From the NCBI GenBank assembly GCA_032158295.1, contig CM063244.1:29390241-29454240 (forward strand): a DNA stretch of 64,000 nt. Reading direction: 5' to 3'. The notes under the pieces were generated by a model. That model was not told where the DNA came from, ran no database searches, and saw only the letters and a list, made by a program, of their open reading frames with translations. Positions within the stretch are counted from its first letter, which is position 1, and each line of letters starts with the position of its first letter. Position numbers and translations under genes: made by a program. Shown here piece after piece: positions 55,836-64,000 of this stretch. The DNA is from Pycnopodia helianthoides (taxonomy: Eukaryota; Echinodermata; Asteroidea; Forcipulatida; Asteriidae).

Positions 55836-58800
55836 CTGCAGGAAAGAGTTTCCAATTGAAACAATTATCACAATGAAATATCGAATGAAATCATTGCATC
55901 AGTGCAAAAGCATTGTATCTTGCATGAAACGCTTTGCAAAACATCATATCTCCGCACGTATTTGTTTTCCGCGCTATTTTAAGGGATACATAACATTTTG
56001 ACAATTAAAAATTTTAAACTTGCCGGTAGCGCAGGTGCTATTAGGGGATATGACGTTTTTGCATTTAGACAATGAAATTATTGTCCAGTCCATACAAAAC
56101 AACAATCCATTTTGTATAATATGTGATAGTTAATACCAGTTATATCGCATATGTGACCTGATCTATCGAAATGAGGAATGTGTCAGACAGAACGTATTGC
56201 GTGTAATTTGCGTGTAAAGTTGGTCACAATCGAAAATCATGAAAAAACAATACAAAAAAGATTCTGCGATTTGTTGGTATTAGGTTGGATAAAACTTTAT
56301 CTTTCTTGTCGTGGTCTTACCTGTAATTGAAAAGATGAATAAATCCACAAAAAGTATGTTTTCTTCAGCATGTTTGTACACAATTGATTCTCTTCAAAGT
56401 TATTTAAAACGAGCATCTAAACAAACACGTCGTAAAAAAGGAAGTGGCCTTGTCTTGTAGACTTTCTTCATTTCCCGATAACTTCGGACTGGAATAAGCT
56501 ACAGAAAATATAATGGATTGCTGGAAAGCCAGTGAGTTACTTGTTAACACGGTATACACAACTCATTTTTATTAAGGGGTCGATATTTCCTCATTTCAAC
56601 AGATCGGGTCACATATGCACTCAGAATAGTTTATATATTCAGGGCATGATTCCAAATTGCAGGCTTACTGTAGCATCCATTTTCTTACACAGCCGAAATT
56701 TGGAAGAAAACAAAAACAGTCCAGAGGAGGGTTTATGCATGGAGTATACTCACATCTATTTGAAATGGTAACAAGAAACAACACAAACAAATATTAATTT
56801 CTACTTATTAATTTTTGCTTTTATGTTATAAGAATCAGAATGATTTTAAACAGTTTTTTTAACGAGATATCGCCTTACTCACAAGGCCGGCAGCCACTTC
56901 AAGGTGAGGGCTACACTTAACTGATTTGGGCTGTTGACTCAAATCAACTGACACCGAAGGCACATTTGCCACCTACTCCTGAGGCTGAAACAGGGTTACC
57001 CCCTTCACAGTCCGTAAGGATGTAGGGCAAGGGTATCATCCACTAGGAGCCTAGCTGGTAAAGCAGAATGCACTACCTTTTCAACTTTTTACGAGCAATA
57101 ATGGTTAAGTGCCTTGCTCAAGGGCACAAGTGTCATGATTGGGATTCGAACCCACACTCTGCTGCTGACAACACCAGAGCTTGAGTCCGGTGAACTAGAC
57201 CGCTCGACTACAACACGCCACAGCTCTTCTTGGTGCTCTCTTTAAGGGAGCAAAACAATTACATTCTACAAGTTTGGATGAATGTTATCACTGAACTCAA
57301 AAACTTCATAGACCACAATTCATCACCGTTTTCACGAAGAGCCACCTATCTTTTATTGACAAATTATTGACTATTACAGGAAGGGGCCTTTATCTCAATA
57401 AATGAATTTTATGTTTTCACGAACAGCCATCGGCCCCGAAAATGCATTGTAATACCTTGTAACCGAAGAGCGTAAAGTGTGGCAAAACTTGTTTTTCATG
57501 TTTCACGAAGAGCCACCTATCTTCGCGCGCGCGTGATCACGTGACACGGGCACCCCTTTCCTATGTTTAATACGTTATCCAGTGAGGTGTTTAAGTAGGT
57601 CATCTCACTTTTTAGTTTTCACGAAGAGCCACGTATCTTTGACTAATTACTATGGCAATTAGCCAATATATCTACAGAAATGAGTTAGTCAATGGAGAGG
57701 TTAAACTTATACAGAATCATATGATAGGTTTTTAACTGCAAACGGTGGCTTTAGTATTGCAGATTTAAGCCAAGCATAGCGTAAAATGTAAATCTCAAAT
57801 AAACGTTTGGACATAAGTGGCTCTTCGTGAAAACGGTGACGAATTAATAGAAATAAACCAAAGAGTAACTCACATCCAGTGTCTGTTAATCTGTGTAAAA
57901 CGAGAGACTCCGGTTTGAGCAGTAGCGACATCGATGTGAATATGGACATGATCTATAACAAGAAAGCAACATATCTCTCTGTCATGTAAAGCCAATGTGA
58001 ATATCAGTGTTGCTACTGTATGAAACTGCATTGCTGTAATTCCCTAGTCATTTTTATTAGATAGATAGATTAGACTAGATTAGATTAGATAGATGATTAG
58101 ATAGATTAAGACTTTAGTATCCCTCACCAGGGAAATGAAAATGGCAAAGAACTGTATACAAATACAGCAGCAAAAGGATACAAATAAAAAAATGCATCAT
58201 TATATACAAAATAAAACAATTGTTCTAATTAGTTAACAGGTGATCCCCTGGCTACACGGCAGTTAACCATTGTATGGCTTCTCACTGGCAACCCCGAACA
58301 AAGATACTGACAAAATAGGGAAACTGTAACATAGGGCTAGATAGCTAAGTTGGTAGAGCGACGGCACATTAATCTGGAGGTCGTTGGTTCAAATCCCGCT
58401 CTAGTCAACTTTTCTTTGTCAACCCCCAAACTGATTAATAATAAATAAATAATAAATGGGGAATTACAGCAATGCAGTTTCATACAGTAGCAACACTGAT
58501 ATTCACATTAGAGTACATCACACACACAATTAGTAAAATTTTTACAAAAACAGCAAGAAGAACAATTTGGTAATTAGGGATCAGAGCCAGCCACACGACA
58601 GCTCATCGCTCCAACTGCTCATTGTACCATTTGATAGCTGCCAGAAGAAATGAGCTGCGTATCGCTGTGTTCTGATCCTTCTTTGTAAAAATCTTTAACT
58701 TCTTGAGTTGGTCTGGAATTTGGCATGTGAAGAGTGGTCGGAGTCAGAAAGAGTCAGAAAGAATAGATTTAATTCTATTGCACATAAGAGATTTATATAG

Positions 58801-61800
58801 CGCCTCTGGAGACTCTTGTTGAAGGCCAATTACTTTACTTGCTTGCTTGACTATTGTTTCGAACTTAATCCTGTCCTTGGACCTCATAATTCCGAAAACA
58901 AAAACAAGACAAAAGGTAAGGTTACTCTGTACAATTGTCTGCATCAGCCACGCAAAACACCATAATGCATCTGTTGGATATTACACACCCTAAACTGGTG
59001 ATCGAAGGTTGTGTGATTAAAAGATTACCCACCGAGTGGCTCTATTTCAGGCAATTGGGGTAATGGCCATCAAGCAGACAAAGAACCAACGTGGCAATTG
59101 GGTACTGGCCATCAGGCAGACAAAGAACCAATGTGGCAATTGGGTACTGGCCATCAGGCAGACAAAGAACCAATGTGGCAACTTGGGTACTGGCCATCAG
59201 GCAGACAAAGAACCAATGTGGCAATTGGGTACTGGCCATCAGGCAGACAAAGAACCAATGTGGCACTTGAGTACTGGCCATCAGGCAGACAAAGAACCAA
59301 TGTGGCAATTGGGTATTGGCCATCAGGCAGACAAAGAACCAATGTGGCAATTGGGTACTGGCCATCAGGCAGACAAAGAACCAATGTGGCACTTGAGTAC
59401 TGGCCATCAGGCAGACAAAGAACCAATGTGGCAATTGGGTACTGGCCATCAGGCAGACAAAGAACACGATCACAGACTTGGAACATGTACATTGCAAGGT
59501 ATTAACTCACTTTTCGGTACATTCATGCATGGATTTCGAAAAGCCACACTCTGGATAGTTATGATGAGATACTAGAAGATTGTAGTGCTCCATGTTGACA
59601 AGAAAATGACCTATGACCCCCAAGGCCAGGATCTTCATAAACGCTGACTTGGTGAAACGTCTAAATCTGAAATCCATAGTAAAGTAGAATTGTACATGTA
59701 AGCATTTACCCTAATAGGTAGGGTCGTAGATTGTTTTTTGTCAACATAATGCTGATTTACAGGCCAAATTTTGTCAATAAAGATACAATAAAAGTCACCT
59801 GTGAAAGTTTCAGCAGAATACAGTTTTTACTTATTGAGAAAACAGCAAAAAACTGTCAGAGTATTTTCATCAAGTTTTTTCGTAAAACCCATTCACGTTC
59901 AGCAAGGTGGCAGTGGGTACCAACCGCATGTCTGTCCACGGCATTTACACACAGACACCACAGAAATTTGAATCTCTAAAACTTACCTTGAGATGAGTTT
60001 TCGTGATTCAATTTCTGTTTACAAATGTGCTGTGTAATGTAAGAACCCAGTACACTTATTGTTAAAGGAACATTACAGGATTGGTAAGAATTGTTTTTGT
60101 AAAATATACTTTTTGATCACAGATTTACATAAAACTTACACGGTCTAATGATGATGATAGTAGAAAACATCCCTTGAAATATTTTTGACTGAAATGCCAT
60201 ATTTGATGAGAAATGAATAAACTAATTTCCGAGTGGAGTTTATCGCTCAGTGAGTGTTTTATTCATTTGTTGAATCTATATGATTTCATGCAAATGTGTA
60301 ATCGGTTTTTCACTATTTTCTCGTGACCCAGATGGCCGACCGATCTCAAACTTCTACAGGTTTGTCAGTTTATGTATATGGTGGATTACATAAAGTGCTT
60401 ACACTGCCAGCAACTGTTTTGTTAGCAAAAACCAATTCTGTAATGTTCCTTTTAGAGAAGGGTTTGCCCCGATGTTTGTGGCATGGTTGGCTGCAGATTG
60501 CACTGCATCACCATAGCCCTCAACGCTATTTATCTCTAACAACTTCAGTTATGTACCGTAACCTATTTAATACTTACATATAAGACACAGCAACAGCAGC
60601 AGCAGTATTTAGCATTGGGAATGTGTAGATGATAAACCGCAGCTCCTTGTGTGGTAGAAATGAGAATAAGAACACAAAGCCAATGGGTGGTAGCAAGAAC
60701 CGCCACATCCTACGGTCTACAAAGCAGCCAATAGGAACTAGCATTAGACTAGAAGCCAATGCTCTTGGTATGGCAGAGTAGAAATACCACAAGAAAGGGG
60801 ACGTCTGATTGGTGAAGAAAGTCAAGGATTATTTTCGAATCATGTAAATAAGCCTGAGATAAAACAACTTTTGTTTGTGTTTTTCAAATCATTATTCAAG
60901 GTTTCTTTTTCTGAGAAAAATTAAGGTTTTACAACAGTGAACAACTTCCCTTGTATAGCCTAGCAAAAATGCTGCACAAAATGTATCAGTTGCTACTAAA
61001 AAATTATCATTTGCTCACTCAATATAACCATTCAGTGTGTACAAAACAGGTTGGGTATAAATATTTTCCTTTGTGAAACTGCTGGATGAATTGTTCAATA
61101 CCATCCCTATTTCCTTAAAGGTTTGCATTATTGGTTTTTGAAACTTACTTGCATCCTCTAGTTTTCAAGAACGGTTTAGTGAAAAAACTTTAAGTCTTTT
61201 CAGGGATTCCATGACGTTTGCAATTGTTAATTGCGGCCATCAAAATAAGCAATAACAATTTCATTTTTTTAATGCTATTTCCAAAACTTGGAACAGCATT
61301 TTAGATGGAAATGTTTTTCTAGACTTCTGGTACTGGTATGACTTTTGTAATCAGTTCAGGTCAAATCAAAGTTTAGACTGTGTATTAACAGAGCTGATTA
61401 AATTGGCCCATATTTATGATGCACTTTTATTAGTTACAATACGCCACCTGACCTTAAAATGACCCATGTCAAAGTTCATGCAGTGATCAAAAAAATATGA
61501 GAAGTCAGATTTGAACTTTTGTATGTCTTGACTGCATTCATTATTTACACAAGTATTTATTTATTGGGGAACATGTTTGCAAGGATACGCCCCAGTTGCT
61601 GCTCTTGTTGAGTATAGTGTTATACCACAGTACGTTCCTTCTGGCCAGACCCAATACTGCCAGAAGAAGGAATCTATCAGAATGGTAGAGCCTGAAAGGA
61701 ATACAATTGGGATAACAATTAGTCAATATTATATTGCCATACAAGAATTGACATATTGCCACCATTGTTTATTTAGTTCAACAGGAGGTAAGTCTGTGCG

Positions 61801-63839
61801 TTTTGTAATCCCAGCATACCATGGCAGATTATCAGCCGTGGCGTACTGCCGAGGTTCTTGATTGATGCTGAGTGCCTACTATATTTTCTCACAAGACAAC
61901 GGTGCTAATTATGAAAACCTTTGTTGTCTTTCCTTTGTCAAGTCGGGTTTCATTGTGACTTAGAACAGCGCTGACTATACCCCATCCAATGAGGGCAAGA
62001 TTTACAAAGCAAACAACTCGATCTTAAACAAAATTTTAAAATAAACTGCGCTGATTCCCAATCCAGTGAACATATACAAGCCAATTGTAAATAACGATGA
62101 CTTAGATACACTTTATTACACACAATAAACGAAATCTTTAATACACCAATGAGTTACTTACCCAGACTTAGAACAGCGCTGACTATACCCCATCCAATGA
62201 GGGACAGTATACCAAACCCAATGTACTAACCCAGACTTAGAACAGCACTGACTATACCCCATCCAATGAGGGACAGGATACCAAACCCAATGTACTAACC
62301 CAGACTTAGAACAGCGCTGACTATACCCCATCCAATGAGGGACAGTATACCAAACCCAATGTACTAACCCAGACTTAGAACAGCGCTGACTATACCCCAT
62401 CCAATGAGGGACAGTATACCAAACCCAATGTACTAACCCAGACTTAGAACAGCGCTGACTAAACCCCATCCAATGAGGGACATGATACCAAACCCAATGT
62501 ACTAACCCAGACTTAGAACAGCGCTGACTATACCCCATCCAATGAGGGACAGTATACCAAACCCAATGTACTAACCCAGACTTAGAACAGCGCCGACTAT
62601 ACCCCATCCAATGAGGGACATGATACCAAACCCAATGTACTAACCCAGACTTAGAACAGCGCTGACTATACCCCATCCAATGAGGGACAGTATACCAAAC
62701 CCAATGTACTAACCCAGACTTAGAACAGCGCCGACTATACCCCATCCAATGAGGGACAGGATACCGAGTCTCTGCGATAATAGCTCCCCCAGTAGCATGA
62801 GACCAAGGAGCAAGCATAGCTCAAAACGGAACGTAATGATTGCAAACGCAGACAGCAAGATGAAATCTCTATGGTTCTGTTGCATCCATGCACTGATTGC
62901 CTTCAGAGCTGATAAGGAAAACACAGTGATTACAAAATTAGCGAGAAAAACAATTGTGGAATTTATAAACCTCACAAGTTTCGGGAACAGATCTGGGCCC
63001 AATTTCATAAAGCCTGTAAGCACCAAAAAATGCTAAGCACAGAAAAATATTGCTTACCAGAGACTGGCTACCAGCCAACATTCCATAAAGTTTACATTGT
63101 TGCGACTGGTACCCCACTCATTTTTTGCTTAGCAAAGAAATGTGTTAAGCACTATTTTCTGCTAAACAGCTTACGAAATGGGCCCTGGGATTACTGTTTG
63201 TGAGGACAATGATTGGGCTATTATAATAACCAAGCAATGGATTTTGGAGGATTTTGGATATGTGTGTATGATTAAAGGAACATTACAGAATTGGTAAGAA
63301 AAAAAACTTGTAAAATATACTTTTGATCACAGATTTAAACAAAACTTACACGGTCTAATGATCAGATGATAGTAGAAAACATCCCTTGAAATATTTCTGT
63401 CTGAAATGTCATATTTGATGAGAAACGAATAAACTAATTTTCCGATTGGAGTTTATCGCTCAGTGAGCGTTTTATTAATTTGTTGAATCTATATGATTTC
63501 ATGCAAATGTGTAATCGGTTTTTCACTATTTTCTCGTGACCCAGATGGCCGATCGATCTCAAACTTCTACAGGTTTGTCAGTTTATGTATATGCTGGATT
63601 ACACTGCCAGCAACTGTTTTGTTAGCAAAAACCAATTCTGTAATGTTCCTTTAATTTTTACTCACCGATAGCCAAGGCAAAGATGTTAGGTAGAGGTCTT
63701 GTCACATAAAACATGAAGTGAAACTGTGACAGCGTTATTAAAGCCAGGTAATTGGCCGTGTCCGATCCAAACATCCAGGACACCTGCTCACAGAAATCTC
63801 GAAAGGAATGTATGACCAGGAACCCAAGGCACACTCGCA
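55610..63839 (-). CDS. ALG12: ALG12, Dol-P-Man:Man7GlcNAc2-PP-Dol alpha-1,6-mannosyltransferase, 5' end outside window
   Basis: ALG12 adds the eighth mannose, in alpha-1,6 linkage, to the lipid-linked oligosaccharide in the ER lumen; it is a multipass GT22 enzyme. Exons seen: 63839-63666, 62908-62714, 61691-61589, 60804-60578, 59666-59511, 57952-57874, 55835-55610. They match human ALG12 from about residue 100 to the end: [81 protein letters not shown] (the GT22 HKE.RF motif), [29 protein letters not shown] and MAYTHL. The first ~100 residues, including the luminal catalytic loop, lie beyond 64000. Oddities: one missing base in the third visible exon, an out-of-phase fifth exon, and a 69-bp array on the second exon's donor. 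AATAAA on the minus strand near 55225 may be the poly(A) signal. Confidence 0.93.
57323..57839. mobile_element. DNA transposon-like element, 23-bp perfect inverted ends, repeated subterminal motif
   Basis: TCACCGTTTTCACGAAGAGC + CAC at the left has an exact reverse complement at the right end. The inner part of the end, TTTCACGAAGAGCCAC, recurs inside at about 57500 and 57617, and in altered form at 57415. No open frame of interest. It ends 34 bases from the sixth ALG12 exon. Confidence 0.75.
57874..57952 (-). CDS. ALG12: ALG12 exon (sixth)
   Basis: [20 protein letters not shown] then QINRHW, matching [29 protein letters not shown] acceptor, GTGAGT donor. Confidence 0.94.
57994..58509. repeat. 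51-bp perfect inverted repeat enclosing a SINE
   Basis: The 51 bases at 57994-58044 (starting AATGTGAATATCAGTGTTGC) are exactly reverse-complemented at 58459-58509. Between them lie an ATAG-rich tract and the plus-strand SINE E at 58240-58440. Confidence 0.9.
58240..58440 (+). mobile_element. tRNA-derived SINE E, near-complete copy
   Basis: AGATAGCTAAGTTGGTAGAG (box A) and GTTGGTTCAAATCCCGCTC (box B), then CTAGTCAACTTTTCTTTGTC. The 5' part carries GGTGATCCCCTGGCTACACG and CCCGAACAAAGATA. Confidence 0.8.
58606..58944 (-). pseudogene. 3' end of a CR1/Rex-type LINE reverse transcriptase, broken
   Basis: The minus strand reads [18 protein letters not shown], then [12 protein letters not shown] and [11 protein letters not shown]. 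After a break it continues [20 protein letters not shown] + LAAIKWYN. The order (IQS.L.YC..W/F.., IV..ASKIIG, IL.D..HPL, RNSF.P.AI..LN) is typical of the C-terminal end of CR1-superfamily reverse transcriptases. A duplicated GAGTCAGAAA word marks the break. Non-functional remnant in ALG12 intron. Confidence 0.65.
59051..59466. repeat. 42-bp minisatellite, ~10 copies, beside an ALG12 donor
   Basis: The unit GGCAATTGGGTACTGGCCAT + CAGGCAGACAAAGAACCAAT + GT. Some units read GCACTTGAGTA instead of GCAATTGGGTA at regular spacing, hinting at a three-unit higher-order repeat. 42 is a multiple of 3, so both strands are open in several frames. About 40 bases downstream of the fifth ALG12 exon's donor. 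Confidence 0.95.
59511..59666 (-). CDS. ALG12: ALG12 exon (fifth), divergent and out of phase
   Basis: After a TTTCAG acceptor: [20 protein letters not shown] + FLVN, then VSHHNYP, and a tail ending at a GTGAGT donor. VIGH..VN and VSH.NYP match human LLVIGHLVVN and YVSHFNYP, and the position between neighbouring exons is right. The length (156) does not join in phase with the next exon, and the stretch after VN aligns better in another frame. I infer small indels here. Confidence 0.7.
60062..60454 (+). mobile_element. MITE family A copy 4
   Basis: Starts TTAAAGGAACATTACAGGAT and ends CAATTCTGTAATGTTCCTTT + TAG. The right TTAA is mutated. Lies in ALG12 intron between the fourth and fifth exons. 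Confidence 0.9.
60578..60804 (-). CDS. ALG12: ALG12 exon (fourth): HKELRF motif
   Basis: [34 protein letters not shown] and [24 protein letters not shown] acceptor, GTAAGT donor, phase 2. Confidence 0.95.
61589..61691 (-). CDS. ALG12: ALG12 exon (third), one base missing
   Basis: [19 protein letters not shown], then [15 protein letters not shown] in the next frame. The break is at 61634-61638 in AGAAGGAACGTACTG. The exon is 103 bases; 104 are needed for phase. TTTCAG acceptor, GTATCC donor. Confidence 0.9.
61957..61995. repeat. Detached partial copy of the 69-bp ALG12 repeat
   Basis: GACTTAGAACAGCGCTGACT + ATACCCCATCCAATGAGGG, about 165 bases beyond the array. It is cut exactly before the donor bases, so it carries exon sequence only. 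Confidence 0.85.
62160..62783 (-). repeat. 69-bp minisatellite, 9 copies, made from ALG12 exon end + splice donor
   Basis: Units start at 62161 + 69n (n = 0-8). On the minus strand each is exon sequence (CATTGGATGGGGTATAGTC..GCTGTTCTAAGTCTGG) followed by the first ~25 intron bases (GTTAGTACATTGGGTTTGGT). The copy at 62713 is the real exon end. Eight copies have GTTAGT and the farthest one (at 62161) has GTAAGT. Variants: GCGCTGAC/GCGCCGAC/GCACTGAC and GACAGT/GACATG/GACAGG. Confidence 0.97.
62714..62908 (-). CDS. ALG12: ALG12 exon (second), its 3' end is the start of a 69-bp array
   Basis: [40 protein letters not shown], then [21 protein letters not shown] acceptor. The in-frame donor is GTTAGT. 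Read-through meets TAG at once (GGT TAG), so this proximal donor must be used for a full protein. Confidence 0.92.
62995..63185. mobile_element. MITE family C copy 3
   Basis: GGGCCCAATTTCATAAAGCC..CTTACGAAATGGGCCC; more diverged than the 32-kb copy. In ALG12 intron. Confidence 0.85.
63272..63654 (+). mobile_element. MITE family A copy 5, next to an ALG12 splice donor
   Basis: TTAA-flanked. It lacks ~12 bases near the right side (GGATTACACTGCC instead of GGATTACATAAAGTGCTTACA..) and has an extra AGATGATGATAG variant. Its right edge is 6-7 bases from the donor hexamer at 63661-63665. Confidence 0.9.
63666..63839 (-). CDS. ALG12: ALG12 exon (first in window)
   Basis: [20 protein letters not shown], then [18 protein letters not shown] and [16 protein letters not shown] acceptor, GTGAGT donor, phase 1 at both ends. 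MITE A copy 5 begins 7 bases past the donor hexamer. Confidence 0.93.
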
Positions 63840-63869
63840 CTGGAAGTAAATACAAAACAAAAACATCTT

Positions 63870-64000
63870 ACTCCAAGATGCCTCAAAATCTCCCGTACGC
63901 TGTACACACAATGGTATGGTAACCCATGCCACACTTTCCTGTCATTGTATTTGTATGTATGGTCGATCAGTGCCATAGACAGCCACTGCAGAACCTTATC
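63870..64000 (-). repeat. Dispersed repeat shared with 12560-12690
   Basis: Minus strand here and plus strand at 12.6 kb share TGACAG(G/A)AAAGTGTGGCAT, AGCG.A.GGGAGA.TTT and AGGCATCTTGGAGTA in the same order. It sits just upstream of the first visible ALG12 exon, in intron. Confidence 0.7.

Noticed and set aside
59036..59575. Long open frames on both strands with [18 protein letters not shown] repeats
   Set aside because: These come from the 42-bp minisatellite. Open frames occur in several frames on both strands at once, which is typical of a 3n repeat rather than a gene.
62158..62817. 219-residue minus-strand open frame with a 23-residue repeat ([17 protein letters not shown]..)
   Set aside because: It is the 69-bp array read in a frame different from ALG12. 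Any tandem repeat with a unit divisible by 3 can stay open, and there is no start context or family match.

Overview
The window looks like intron-rich animal nuclear DNA. I infer a marine invertebrate deuterostome, most likely an echinoderm. The reasons are conserved metazoan housekeeping genes with many small exons and GT-AG introns, a lineage-type intronless class A GPCR, and dense short DNA transposons and tRNA-derived SINEs. The species cannot be fixed from the sequence alone.

Layout. (1) About 0.5-10.6 kb, minus strand: TAF3, a TFIID subunit, complete in 7 coding exons from an N-terminal histone fold to a C-terminal PHD finger. (2) 10.6-14.7 kb: spacer between the head-to-head genes TAF3 and UBA3. 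(3) 14.7-36.2 kb, plus strand: UBA3, the catalytic subunit of the NEDD8 E1, complete in 15 coding exons. Its 7.1-kb intron 11 carries an intronless rhodopsin-like GPCR on the opposite strand (27.7-28.8 kb). (4) 36.2-42.0 kb: repeat-rich spacer with a 40-bp satellite and a strange blended duplication. (5) 42.0-47.4 kb, minus: TSR2, a ribosomal protein eS26 escort factor, 6 exons. (6) 47.4-55.6 kb: spacer full of transposons, SINEs and a 46-bp minisatellite. (7) 55.6 kb to the right edge, minus: ALG12, the ER alpha-1,6-mannosyltransferase, 7 exons visible, with the first roughly 100 codons beyond the window.

The four conserved genes are unrelated housekeeping functions: transcription initiation, neddylation, ribosome biogenesis and N-glycan assembly. 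I see no operon or pathway logic linking them. I did not find a new protein-coding system.

The unusual content is structural. Minisatellites are built on or beside 5' splice sites. The clearest is a 69-bp x 9 array that copies the end of an ALG12 exon with its donor; a 26-bp array starts exactly at the UBA3 exon 10 donor. TTAA-flanked MITEs occur with an internal empty-site comparison. An inverted MITE pair brackets two UBA3 exons. Single-base frame breaks lie inside otherwise conserved exons of UBA3 and ALG12. A 0.7-kb stretch reads like a base-by-base blend of a satellite with neighbouring unique DNA. The last two point to residual indel or consensus errors in the assembly, at least in part.
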